Assembly: GCA_036510975.1 (NCBI GenBank) | Contig: DATCCY010000016.1 | Coordinates: 1-64,000, forward strand | Source: Longivirga sp036510975 | GTDB taxonomy: Bacteria; Actinomycetota; Actinomycetes; S36-B12; CAIYMF01 | Reading direction: 5' to 3' | Length of the DNA: 64,000 nucleotides | Shown here: positions 1-7,390 of the stretch, one piece after another | Layout: every line of letters begins with the position of its first letter | How positions within the stretch are numbered: the first letter of the stretch is position 1 | Made by a program: the position numbers and the translations under genes | The notes under the pieces: generated by a model | The model's database searches: none | Told to the model about the DNA's origin: nothing | The model's input: the letters and a program-made list of their open reading frames with translations, nothing else

Positions 1-1081
1 CTACGACGTAGTCGATCGTCGGCTCGAACGAGGCGGGCGTGAGCCGGGTGATGTCGTTCGGGATCTCGTCGAGGCGGTACCCCAGCGCCAGCTTGGCCGC
101 GATCTTCGCGATCGGGAAGCCGGTCGCCTTGCTCGCCAGAGCCGACGAGCGCGACACCCGGGGGTTCATCTCGATGACGACGACGCGCCCGGTGTCCGGG
201 TGCACCGCGAACTGGATGTTGCAGCCGCCGGTGTCCACGCCGACCTCACGGATCACCGCGATCGCGATGTCGCGCAGCCGCTGGTACTCCCGGTCGGTCA
301 GCGTGAGAGCCGGCGCCACCGTCACCGAGTCACCGGTGTGCACGCCGACCGGGTCGACGTTCTCGATCGAGCAGACCACCACGACGTTGTCGTGCTTGTC
401 GCGCATCAGCTCGAGCTCGTACTCCTTCCAGCCGATGATCGACTCCTCGAGGAGGACCTCGGTGGTCGGGGACGCGGCGAGGCCGGCACCCGCGATGCGG
501 TGCAGGTCGGACTCGTCGTAGGCGATGCCGGAACCGGCGCCGCCCATGGTGAACGAGGGTCGCACGACGACCGGGTAGCGCAGGTCGTCGACGGCCGCGA
601 GGCAGTCGGCAATCGTGTGGCAGACCACGCTGCGGGCCGACGCGGCCGCGAGCCCGGACGCGTCGATCCTGGCGACGATCTCCTTGAACTTCTCGCGGTT
701 CTCGCCGGCCTCGATGGCCTCGACGTTGGCACCGATGAGCTCGACGCCGTACTTCTCGAGGACGCCGCCTGCGTGCAGGGCCATCGCGCAGTTGAGCGCG
801 GTCTGCCCGCCGAGGGTCGCCAGCAGGGCGTCGGGGCGCTCCCTCGCGATGATCTTCTCGACATACTCCGGGGTGATCGGCTCGACGTAGGTCGCGTCGG
901 CGAACTCCGGGTCGGTCATGATCGTGGCCGGGTTGCTGTTGACGAGGACGACGCGCAGGCCCTCGGCCTTGAGGACGCGGCACGCCTGGGTGCCCGAGTA
1001 GTCGAACTCGCAGGCCTGACCGATGACGATCGGACCGGAGCCGATCACCATCACCGAGCGCAGATCCTCACGCCTGGGCAC
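1..1081 (-). CDS. carB: Carbamoyl-phosphate synthase large subunit, N-terminal part (cut by window edge)
   Basis: The large subunit makes carbamoyl phosphate from bicarbonate, ATP and ammonia supplied by CarA, for pyrimidine and arginine synthesis in the cytosol. About 360 of the usual ~1100 residues are visible. They hold the GSGPIVIGQ nucleotide motif near residue 13 and the first ATP-grasp domain (GGAGSG loop, EMNPRVSRSSA segment). I chose the GTG at 1081-1079 (Met-Pro-Arg-Arg-Glu-Asp-Leu), which overlaps the carA stop by 14 bases, so the two subunits are probably translationally coupled. It is the last visible gene of the pyr operon. The frame is open to the edge with no damage seen. Confidence 0.96.
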   Translation of the reverse strand, partial: MPRREDLRSVMVIGSGPIVIGQACEFDYSGTQACRVLKAEGLRVVLVNSNPATIMTDPEFADATYVEPITPEYVEKIIARERPDALLATLGGQTALNCAMALHAGGVLEKYGVELIGANVEAIEAGENREKFKEIVARIDASGLAAASARSVVCHTIADCLAAVDDLRYPVVVRPSFTMGGAGSGIAYDESDLHRIAGAGLAASPTTEVLLEESIIGWKEYELELMRDKHDNVVVVCSIENVDPVGVHTGDSVTVAPALTLTDREYQRLRDIAIAVIREVGVDTGGCNIQFAVHPDTGRVVVIEMNPRVSRSSALASKATGFPIAKIAAKLALGYRLDEIPNDITRLTPASFEPTIDYVV

Positions 1082-2210
1082 GGGCGGCCTCCATCAGGTC
1101 GCAGAACCGGTCGAAGAGGTACGCCGAGTCGTGCGGGCCCGCGGCCGCCTCAGGGTGGTACTGGACCGAGAAGGCGGGTACGTCGAGGCAGCGCAGCCCC
1201 TCGACGACGTCGTCGTTGAGGCAGACGTGGCTCACCTCGACGCGTCCGAACGGCGTGTCGCTCACGCGGTCGATCGGCGCGTCCACCGCGAAGCCGTGGT
1301 TCTGCGCCGTGATCTCCACCGCGCCGGTGAGCCGGTCCAGCACCGGGACGTTGATCCCGCGGTGGCCGTAGCGCAGCTTGTAGGTGCCGAAGCCGAGCGC
1401 GCGGCCGAGCACCTGGTTGCCGAAGCAGATCCCGAACAGCGGCCGCCTCGCCTCGAGCGTCGCGGTGACCAGCGCCACCGCGTGGTCGGCGGTGGCCGGG
1501 TCGCCCGGACCGTTGCTGACGAACACGCCGTCGACACCGACCTCGAGCAGCCGCTCCGCGGTCGTCGTCGACGGAAGGATGTGCACCTCGATGCCGCGCT
1601 CGGCCATGTGCCGAGGCGTCGCGCCCTTGATGCCGAGGTCGACCGCGGCGACGACGAAGCGCTTGTCCCCCACCGCCGGGATCACCTCCTCGATGTCGAT
1701 GCTGACCTCGTCCGCGAGCGATGCGCCGAGCATCTCCGGGCTCGCGAGAACGCGCTCGAGGAGCTCCGCGACCGGACGCGTCGCAGCGCCGCCGCTGAAC
1801 ACCCCGACCCGCATGGCGCCGCGCTCGCGCAGGTGGCGGGTGATGGCGCGGGTGTCGACGTCGCTGATCCCGACGATCCCCTGGTCCACCAGGTCGTCGT
1901 CCAGCCTCCGCAACGCGCGCCAGTTCGACGAGATGCGGGAGGGGTCGCGCACCACGTAGCCGGCGACCCAGATTCGGCGCGACTCGGCGTCGTCGTCGTT
2001 CACGCCGTAGTTGCCGATGTGGGGAGCGGTCTGGACGACGACCTGCCGGTGGTAGGACGGGTCGGTGATCGTCTCCTGGTAGCCGGACATGCCGGTGGTG
2101 AAGACGGCCTCCCCGAACGTCTCGCCGACCGCGCCGTAGGCGCGACCGCGGAAGACCGTGCCGTCCTCCAGCACCAGCAGCGCGGGCACGATCTCGGTGA
2201 TCGTCGTCAT
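1068..2210 (-). CDS. carA: Carbamoyl-phosphate synthase small (glutaminase) subunit
   Basis: CarA hydrolyses glutamine and channels the ammonia to CarB. The 380-residue product has the usual length: an N-terminal small-subunit domain (residues 1 to about 150) followed by a class I glutamine amidotransferase domain. The nucleophile is Cys262 (GICFGNQ) and the catalytic pair is His352/Glu354 (QYHPEA). The ATG overlaps the pyrC stop by four bases (ATGA), which fixes the start. It lies fourth in pyrR-pyrB-pyrC-carA-carB. No other carA/carB copy is visible, so this pair may serve both pyrimidine and arginine synthesis. Confidence 0.98.
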   Translation of the reverse strand: MTTITEIVPALLVLEDGTVFRGRAYGAVGETFGEAVFTTGMSGYQETITDPSYHRQVVVQTAPHIGNYGVNDDDAESRRIWVAGYVVRDPSRISSNWRALRRLDDDLVDQGIVGISDVDTRAITRHLRERGAMRVGVFSGGAATRPVAELLERVLASPEMLGASLADEVSIDIEEVIPAVGDKRFVVAAVDLGIKGATPRHMAERGIEVHILPSTTTAERLLEVGVDGVFVSNGPGDPATADHAVALVTATLEARRPLFGICFGNQVLGRALGFGTYKLRYGHRGINVPVLDRLTGAVEITAQNHGFAVDAPIDRVSDTPFGRVEVSHVCLNDDVVEGLRCLDVPAFSVQYHPEAAAGPHDSAYLFDRFCDLMEAARAQA

Positions 2211-3523
2211 GCGTCGACCGCCGCGCCGACGACCGCACCGCCGAGCACCGTCGCACGACCGCGAAGGAACGTCGCCACGACCGTGACCGGCAGCGTGCGA
2301 CCGGCGTAGGGCGTGTTGTGGCTGCGACTCTGGAGCGCGTGCGGGTCGACCGTCGTCGGCCGCGCCGGGTCGACGAGCACGAGGTTGGCGGGCTCGCCCA
2401 CCGCGACGGGGCGACCGTGGCCGTCGAGTCGTCCGATCCGCGCGGGTCGGACCGACATCCGGTCGGCGACGCCGGCCCAGTCGAGCAGCCCGGTCTCGAC
2501 CATGGCCTCCACGACGACGCCGAGCGCGGTCTCGAGCCCGAGCATCCCCATCGAGGCGGCGCTCCACTCGCAGTCCTTGTCCTCCACCGGGTGCGGGGCG
2601 TGGTCGGTGGCGACGGCGTCGATCGTCCCGTCGGCGAGACCGGCCCGCAGCGCCTCGACGTCGGCCACCCCGCGCAGCGGCGGATTGACCTTGAAGACGG
2701 GGTCGTAGGACGCGACGTTCTCCTCGGTCAGGAGCAGGTGGTGCGGAGTGACCTCCGCCGTGACGTCGACGCCGCGCGCCTTGGCCGCGCGGATGATGTC
2801 GACGGACCCGGCGGTGGAGACGTGGCACACGTGCAGCCGCGAGCCGACGTGCTCGGCGAGGAGGACGTCGCGGGCGATGATCGCCTCCTCGGCCACGGCC
2901 GGCCACCCGCGCAGACCGAGGACTCCCGACAGCGCGCTCTCGTTCATCTGCGCGTCCTCGGTGAGCCTCGGCTCCTGGGCGTGCTGGGCGACGACGCCGT
3001 CGAACGCCTTCACGTACTCCAGCGCCCGTCGCATGATCACGGCGTCGTGCACGCACCTGCCGTCGTCGCTGAACACGCGGACCTGCGCCGCACTGGTGGC
3101 CATCGCGCCGAGCTCGGCGAGCTGCTGACCGCCGAGCCCGATCGTGACGGCGCCGACCGGCTGCACGTCGACGAGGCCGGCCTCGTGCCCGAGGCGCCAC
3201 ACCTGCTCGACAGTGCCGGCGGTGTCGGCTACCGGGTCGGTGTTCGCCATCGCGAAGACGGCGGTGAAGCCGCCCGCCACGGCGGCCCGGCTGCCGCTCT
3301 CGACGGTCTCGGCATCCTCGCGGCCGGGCTCGCGCAGGTGGGTGTGCAGGTCCACCAGCCCGGGCAGGGCGACCAGGCCCGCGGCGTCGACCTCGATCGC
3401 GCCTTCGGCCGAGGCGGCGCCCGCCGCAGTGATGTCCGCGATGACGCCGTCGCGCAGGACGAGGTCCGCGGGGTCGCCGCCGAGGATGCGGGCGTGACGG
3501 ATCACGTAGGTGTCGCTGCTCAT
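2207..3523 (-). CDS. pyrC: Dihydroorotase
   Basis: This cytosolic zinc amidohydrolase interconverts carbamoyl aspartate and dihydroorotate, the third pyrimidine step. The product has 438 residues, typical of the class I enzyme. The metal-binding HxH lies at His60/His62 (DLHTHLREPG) and the later VATDHAPH segment carries the catalytic aspartate. The ATG starts one base after the pyrB stop and the stop overlaps carA by four bases. Some actinobacteria have a small membrane-protein gene between pyrC and carA; here there is none. Confidence 0.98.
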   Translation of the reverse strand: MSSDTYVIRHARILGGDPADLVLRDGVIADITAAGAASAEGAIEVDAAGLVALPGLVDLHTHLREPGREDAETVESGSRAAVAGGFTAVFAMANTDPVADTAGTVEQVWRLGHEAGLVDVQPVGAVTIGLGGQQLAELGAMATSAAQVRVFSDDGRCVHDAVIMRRALEYVKAFDGVVAQHAQEPRLTEDAQMNESALSGVLGLRGWPAVAEEAIIARDVLLAEHVGSRLHVCHVSTAGSVDIIRAAKARGVDVTAEVTPHHLLLTEENVASYDPVFKVNPPLRGVADVEALRAGLADGTIDAVATDHAPHPVEDKDCEWSAASMGMLGLETALGVVVEAMVETGLLDWAGVADRMSVRPARIGRLDGHGRPVAVGEPANLVLVDPARPTTVDPHALQSRSHNTPYAGRTLPVTVVATFLRGRATVLGGAVVGAAVDA

Positions 3524-3524
3524 C

Positions 3525-4478
3525 TCAGGCCTCCGAGCCGTCGCCGAGGGTGGCTCCGCCGAGGAGCAGGTAGAGGACGGCCATCCGCACGCTCACGCCG
3601 TTGGTGACCTGCTCGACGATCACCGAGCGCGGGGCGTCGGCGACCTCCGCGGCGATCTCCATGCCGCGGTTCATCGGCCCGGGGTGCATCACAATGGCGT
3701 GGTCGGGCAGCCGGGCCATACGCCGCGCGTCGAGGCCGTAGCGGCGGCTGTACTCGCGGGCGCTCGGGAAGAACGCGGCGTTCATCCGCTCGCGCTGCAC
3801 GCGCAGCATCATCACGGCATCGGCGTCCTTGAGGTGGGCGTCGAGGTCGTACGACGTGGCGCACGGCCAGGTCTCGACGCCGACCGGCAGCAGGGTGGGC
3901 GGCGCGATGAGGGTGACCTCCGCCCCGAGGGTGGCCAGCAGCAGCACGTTGCTGCGCGCCACCCGGCTGTGCAGGACGTCGCCGACGATCGTGACCTTGC
4001 GGCCCTCGAGGTCGCCCTTGCCGCCGGCGAGGTGCCGACGCATGGTGAAGGCGTCGAGCAGCGCCTGGGTCGGGTGCTCGTGGGTGCCGTCCCCGGCGTT
4101 GACGACCGAGCCCTGGATCCAGCCCGAGTGAGCGAGCCGGTGCGGCGCGCCGCTCGAGCCGTGGCGGATCACGACGGCGTCGGCGCCCATGGCCTCGAGG
4201 GTGAGCGCCGTGTCCTTGAGGCTCTCGCCCTTGGAGACGCTCGAGCCCTTGGCCGAGAAGTTGATGACGTCGGCCGAGAGCCGCTTCGCCGCGGCCTCGA
4301 AGGAGATGCGGGTGCGGGTCGAGTCCTCGAAGAAGAGGTTGACCACCGTGCGTCCGCGCAGGGTCGGCAGCTTCTTCACCGCGCGGTCGGTGAGCTGGGC
4401 GAGCTCGGCAGCGGTGTCGAGCACGAGCAGTGCGTCGTCGCGGTCGAGATCCGCCGCGGACAGCAGATGGCGCTTCAC
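3525..4478 (-). CDS. pyrB: Aspartate carbamoyltransferase catalytic subunit
   Basis: PyrB condenses carbamoyl phosphate with aspartate, the committed pyrimidine step. The 317-residue protein has the family length. The carbamoyl-phosphate loop STRTR is at residues 53-57 (FFEDSTRTRISFE), and an HPTQALLD motif follows in the middle of the protein. There is no pyrI regulatory gene nearby, so control is probably through PyrR rather than an allosteric partner. The start overlaps the pyrR stop by four bases. Confidence 0.98.
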   Translation of the reverse strand: MKRHLLSAADLDRDDALLVLDTAAELAQLTDRAVKKLPTLRGRTVVNLFFEDSTRTRISFEAAAKRLSADVINFSAKGSSVSKGESLKDTALTLEAMGADAVVIRHGSSGAPHRLAHSGWIQGSVVNAGDGTHEHPTQALLDAFTMRRHLAGGKGDLEGRKVTIVGDVLHSRVARSNVLLLATLGAEVTLIAPPTLLPVGVETWPCATSYDLDAHLKDADAVMMLRVQRERMNAAFFPSAREYSRRYGLDARRMARLPDHAIVMHPGPMNRGMEIAAEVADAPRSVIVEQVTNGVSVRMAVLYLLLGGATLGDGSEA

Positions 4479-5047
4479 TGGTCCTCCCCGTTCGCGTGTC
4501 CGCTGATGCGCACCGCGTCCTCGCCGTCGTGCTCCGCCACCAGGACGTGCACCTTCTCCGACTTCGACGTCGGGATGTTCTTACCGACGTAGTCGGCACG
4601 GATCGGCAGCTCGCGGTGGCCGCGGTCGACGAGGACCGCGAGCTGCACGGCCCGGGGCCGACCGATGTCGTTGAGCGCGTCCAGCGCGGCGCGGATGGTG
4701 CGTCCGCTGTAGAGGACGTCGTCGACGAGGACGACGACCTTGTCGTCGATGCCGCCCGAAGGGATCTCCGTGGGCAGCAGCGCGCGGGCGGGGGCGCGAC
4801 GCAGGTCGTCGCGGTACATCGTGACATCGAGCGAGCCGACCGGGACGTCGCGGTCCTCGATCAGGCGGATCCGCTCGGCGATGCGACCGGCGAGGAACAC
4901 CCCGCGGGTCGGGATCCCGAGCAGGACGAGGTCGTCGGCGCCCTTGGCGCGTTCGACGATCTCGTGGGCCACGCGGGTCAGCGCGCGGGTGATCTCAGCA
5001 CCGTCGAGCACGGTGCGCGTGTCGTCAGGAGTCCGTGCAGCGGACAT
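4475..5047 (-). CDS. pyrR: Bifunctional pyr operon RNA-binding regulator / uracil phosphoribosyltransferase
   Basis: PyrR senses UMP/UTP and binds the pyr mRNA leader; it often keeps weak uracil phosphoribosyltransferase activity. The product has 190 residues. The PRPP-binding loop VVLVDDVLYSGRT is clear in the middle of the protein. The open frame continues about 100 codons upstream, but the ATG at 5047 is preceded by GGAAGGGGG at good spacing and lies just after a PyrR-binding loop, so I place the start there. It is the first gene of the pyr operon and presumably regulates itself and the downstream genes. Confidence 0.96.
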   Translation of the reverse strand: MSAARTPDDTRTVLDGAEITRALTRVAHEIVERAKGADDLVLLGIPTRGVFLAGRIAERIRLIEDRDVPVGSLDVTMYRDDLRRAPARALLPTEIPSGGIDDKVVVLVDDVLYSGRTIRAALDALNDIGRPRAVQLAVLVDRGHRELPIRADYVGKNIPTSKSEKVHVLVAEHDGEDAVRISGHANGEDQ

Positions 5048-5064
5048 CTCTGCGACCCCCTTCC

Positions 5065-5080
5065 CCGCCTCACAGGACGG
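5065..5080 (-). promoter_or_regulatory. PyrR-binding loop in the pyr operon leader
   Basis: Read on the minus strand, the leader contains CCGTCCTGTGAGGCGG. It fits the PyrR loop consensus ARUCCNGNGAGGYU at nearly all positions and closes with CCG/CGG pairs. The element ends directly next to the pyrR Shine-Dalgarno at 5056-5064. UMP-bound PyrR could therefore block ribosome access to pyrR, a translational mode, since no separate attenuator terminator is visible. The consensus match is seen; the mechanism is inferred. Confidence 0.75.
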
Positions 5081-5105
5081 ACTTAAAGGACGTCGGGCGT
5101 CACCG

Positions 5106-5111
5106 ACCCTA
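5106..5111 (-). promoter_or_regulatory. Probable -10 hexamer of the pyr operon promoter
   Basis: TAGGGT on the minus strand fits TANNNT and would start a leader of about 52 bases just upstream of the PyrR loop. A weak TCGACC about 15 bases further upstream could be the -35. This is pattern matching only. Confidence 0.4.
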
Positions 5112-5284
5112 CCCGACCCGCCGATGCGGTCGACAGCGGACGGCGGACGACCGACGGGTGGCCTCGATCTCGTCACGCACCGTGCCCGGTCGGGCCCCGC
5201 TGGCACGCTCCGCATCCGCCCAGGTGTGCTGCATTCACGCGAACATCCACCGAATGGCCCATCCCGCACTGGAGCGAACAGGGG

Positions 5285-5301
5285 GTCACGCTCTGTAACA
5301 T
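5285..5301 (+). promoter_or_regulatory. BldD-box-like operator overlapping the bldD -10 region
   Basis: The 15-mer at 5285-5299 (GTCACGCTCTGTAAC) matches the Streptomyces BldD box nTnACnC(A/T)GnGTnAn at eight of nine fixed positions. It overlaps TAACAT at 5296-5301, a good -10 hexamer lying 66 bases before the bldD start. A second, imperfect inverted repeat (GACAC-TC-GTGTC) follows at 5308-5319. Binding of BldD here would give autorepression, as known in Streptomyces. The 319-base gap between pyrR and bldD holds this site plus the pyr leader; I see no further gene. Confidence 0.55.
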
Positions 5302-5366
5302 TCCCTGTGACACTCGTGTCGACCGGAACCGCACACTCAGTGCGGTTCCCCCCAGGAGGGACTCCC

Positions 5367-5855
5367 ATGGCCAGCGACTACGCGCGCGCCCTCGGCGCGC
5401 GGCTGCGCGCGATCCGCCAGCAGCAGGGCCTGTCGCTCCACGGGGTGGAGGAGCGCTCCCAGGGCCGCTGGAAGGCCGTCGTCGTCGGCTCCTACGAGCG
5501 CGGTGACCGCGCCGTGACCGTGCAGAAGCTCGCGGAGCTCGCGGACTTCTACACCGTGCCCGTCGCCGAACTGCTTCCCGACGCCTCCCCCGCGGCCGCC
5601 GCCGAGCCGCCGCAGCGCCTCATCCTCGACCTCGAGCGGCTCGGCCAGGTGCCGGCCGAGAAGGCCGGCCCGCTGGCCCGCTACGCCGCCGCCATCCAGG
5701 CCCAGCGCGGCGACTACAACGGCCGCGTGCTGTCCATCCGCCAGGACGACCTGCGCACCCTCGCGGTGATCTACGACGAGGCCCCCAGCCAGCTCGCCGA
5801 CCAGCTCATCGCCTGGGGCGTCCTCAACCCCGAGGCGCGCCGGGCCCTGGATTGA
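5367..5855 (+). CDS. bldD: BldD, c-di-GMP-responsive developmental transcriptional regulator
   Basis: BldD is a DNA-binding repressor that dimerises on a c-di-GMP tetramer. The 162-residue protein has an N-terminal XRE helix-turn-helix (about 8-70) and the BldD C-terminal domain. The c-di-GMP signature RXD-X8-RXXD is intact: Arg114-Gly-Asp116, eight residues, Arg125-Gln-Asp-Asp128. The numbering is the same as in S. coelicolor BldD. An AGGAGGG ribosome site sits at 5354-5360, seven bases before the ATG. It diverges from the pyr operon and converges with pyk. In non-sporulating relatives its targets are uncertain. Confidence 0.95.
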   Translation: MASDYARALGARLRAIRQQQGLSLHGVEERSQGRWKAVVVGSYERGDRAVTVQKLAELADFYTVPVAELLPDASPAAAAEPPQRLILDLERLGQVPAEKAGPLARYAAAIQAQRGDYNGRVLSIRQDDLRTLAVIYDEAPSQLADQLIAWGVLNPEARRALD

Positions 5856-5857
5856 GC

Positions 5858-5873
5858 AGAGGGACACACCTCT
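5858..5873. terminator. Short hairpin between the convergent bldD and pyk genes
   Basis: AGAGG-gacaca-CCTCT forms a five-pair stem in the 30-base gap between the two stop codons. It could end transcription from either side, but the stem is short and there is no U-run. Confidence 0.3.
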
Positions 5874-5885
5874 CGCACACGTAGC

Positions 5886-7313
5886 TCAGATCCCGCTCGC
5901 GACCGACGTACCAACGCGGTGGATGCGCATGCCGTTGGTGGTGCCCGGGACGCCCGGGGGTACGCCGGCGATCACGACGATGAGCTCGCCGACCGAGACG
6001 CGACCGATCTCCTGCAGGCGGCCGTCGACGAGTCGCACCATCTCGTCGGTGCTGGCCACCTTCGGGACGAGGAACGTCTCGACGCCCCAGCACAGCGCGA
6101 GCTGGCTGCGCACCCGCGAGTTGGGCGTGAACGCGAGCAGCTCGAGGTCGGGGCGGTAGCGGGCGACGAGGCGCGCGGAACGACCGGTCTCCGTGAAGGC
6201 GATGACCGCGCGCGCTCCGACGTCCATGCCCACGTTGACCGCGGCACGGGTGATGGAGCGCGAGGTCGAGTCGTTGCGGTCGACGATCTGCGGGAGCTGG
6301 TCGAGCGCCTCGCCCTCGACCTGCTCGATGATCCGCGACATGGTGCGGACGACGTGCGCGGGGTGGGCTCCCACGGAGGTCTCGCCGGAGAGCATGAGGG
6401 CGTCGGCGCCGTCGAGCACGGCGTTGGCGACGTCGCTCGCCTCCGCTCGGGTGGGGCGGGTCATCGACACCATGGAGTCGAGCATCTGGGTGGCGACGAT
6501 GACGGGCTTGGCGCGTCGGCGCGCGAGGGTGACCGCGCGCTTCTGGACCAGCGGCACCTGCTCGAGCGGCAGCTCCACGCCCAGGTCGCCGCGGGCGACC
6601 ATGATCCCGTCGAACGCGTCGACGATGGACTCGAGGTTGTCGACCGCCTGGGGCTTCTCGATCTTCGCGAGCACGGGGAGCCGCACGCCCTCGTCGTCCA
6701 TGATGCGCACGACGTCGAGCAGGTCGTCGGCCCGGCGCACGAAGGACAGGGCGATCATGTCGACGCCGAGCCGCAGAGCCCAGCGCAGGTCGGCGACGTC
6801 CTTCTCGGACATCGCCGGGACGCTCACCGCGACACCCGGGAGGTTGATCCCCTTGTTGTCGCTGATCCGCCCGCCCTCGACCACCCGGGTCACGACGGTG
6901 GTCTCGCTGACCTCGACCGCCTCGAGTGCGACCTTGCCGTCGTCGATGAGGATCGCGTCGCCGGGGCTGACGTCACCGGGCAGTCCCTTGTACGTCGTCG
7001 AGCAGATGTCGACGTTGCCGTCGACGTCGTCGATCGTGATGCTGAACGTGGCACCCGGGTCGAGGACGACCGGTCCGCCGGAGAACCGGCCGAGCCGGAT
7101 CTTCGGCCCCTGCAGGTCGACCATGATGCCGACACCGCGACCGGCGGCGTCGGCCGCGGTGCGGACCCACTCGTAGATCCGCTCGTGGTCGGCGTACGCC
7201 CCGTGCGAGAGGTTCATCCGGGCGACGTCCATACCCGCCTCGATGAGCGAGGCGATCCCCTCCTGACTGGCGACAGCAGGGCCGAGGGTGCAGACGATCT
7301 TGGCGCGGCGCAC
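5886..7313 (-). CDS. pyk: Pyruvate kinase
   Basis: This enzyme converts phosphoenolpyruvate and ADP to pyruvate and ATP at the end of glycolysis. The product has 475 residues, the normal size. The N-terminal RAKIVCTLGPA, the MVDLQGPKIRLG segment, AKIEKPQAV and MVARGDLGVELP (substrate and metal site) are all present, followed by the C-terminal regulatory domain (about 340-475). The start is GTG at 7313-7311. No strong Shine-Dalgarno is seen; a TAAGGT hexamer lies close upstream, so the mRNA may be leaderless or nearly so. A cre-like palindrome sits just upstream. Confidence 0.97.
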   Translation of the reverse strand: MRRAKIVCTLGPAVASQEGIASLIEAGMDVARMNLSHGAYADHERIYEWVRTAADAAGRGVGIMVDLQGPKIRLGRFSGGPVVLDPGATFSITIDDVDGNVDICSTTYKGLPGDVSPGDAILIDDGKVALEAVEVSETTVVTRVVEGGRISDNKGINLPGVAVSVPAMSEKDVADLRWALRLGVDMIALSFVRRADDLLDVVRIMDDEGVRLPVLAKIEKPQAVDNLESIVDAFDGIMVARGDLGVELPLEQVPLVQKRAVTLARRRAKPVIVATQMLDSMVSMTRPTRAEASDVANAVLDGADALMLSGETSVGAHPAHVVRTMSRIIEQVEGEALDQLPQIVDRNDSTSRSITRAAVNVGMDVGARAVIAFTETGRSARLVARYRPDLELLAFTPNSRVRSQLALCWGVETFLVPKVASTDEMVRLVDGRLQEIGRVSVGELIVVIAGVPPGVPGTTNGMRIHRVGTSVASGI

Positions 7314-7327
7314 AGGGTGACCTTATC

Positions 7328-7341
7328 TGAAAACGTTTGCA
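7328..7341 (-). promoter_or_regulatory. cre-like / LacI-family operator on the pyk promoter
   Basis: On the minus strand the site reads TGCAAACGTTTTCA. It fits the cre form TGNNARCGNWWWCA at every position and has the central A-CG-T core typical of LacI/GalR-family operators. It ends 15 bases before the pyk GTG, next to a TAAGGT -10-like hexamer, where a bound repressor would overlap RNA polymerase. It is one of the few A/T-rich patches in this G+C-rich sequence. The regulator is not in the window. Confidence 0.5.
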
Positions 7342-7360
7342 GGCGGGTGGTGAGGGTCAC

Positions 7361-7390
7361 ACGGTCGGGCCGCCCCTGCGGCCCGACCGT
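7361..7390 (-). terminator. Intrinsic terminator-like hairpin after gltD
   Basis: A perfect 13-pair inverted repeat (ACGGTCGGGCCGC, loop CCCT, GCGGCCCGACCGT) begins at the gltD stop codon. There is no U-run, as is common for actinobacterial terminators. It separates gltBD from pyk. Confidence 0.8.
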
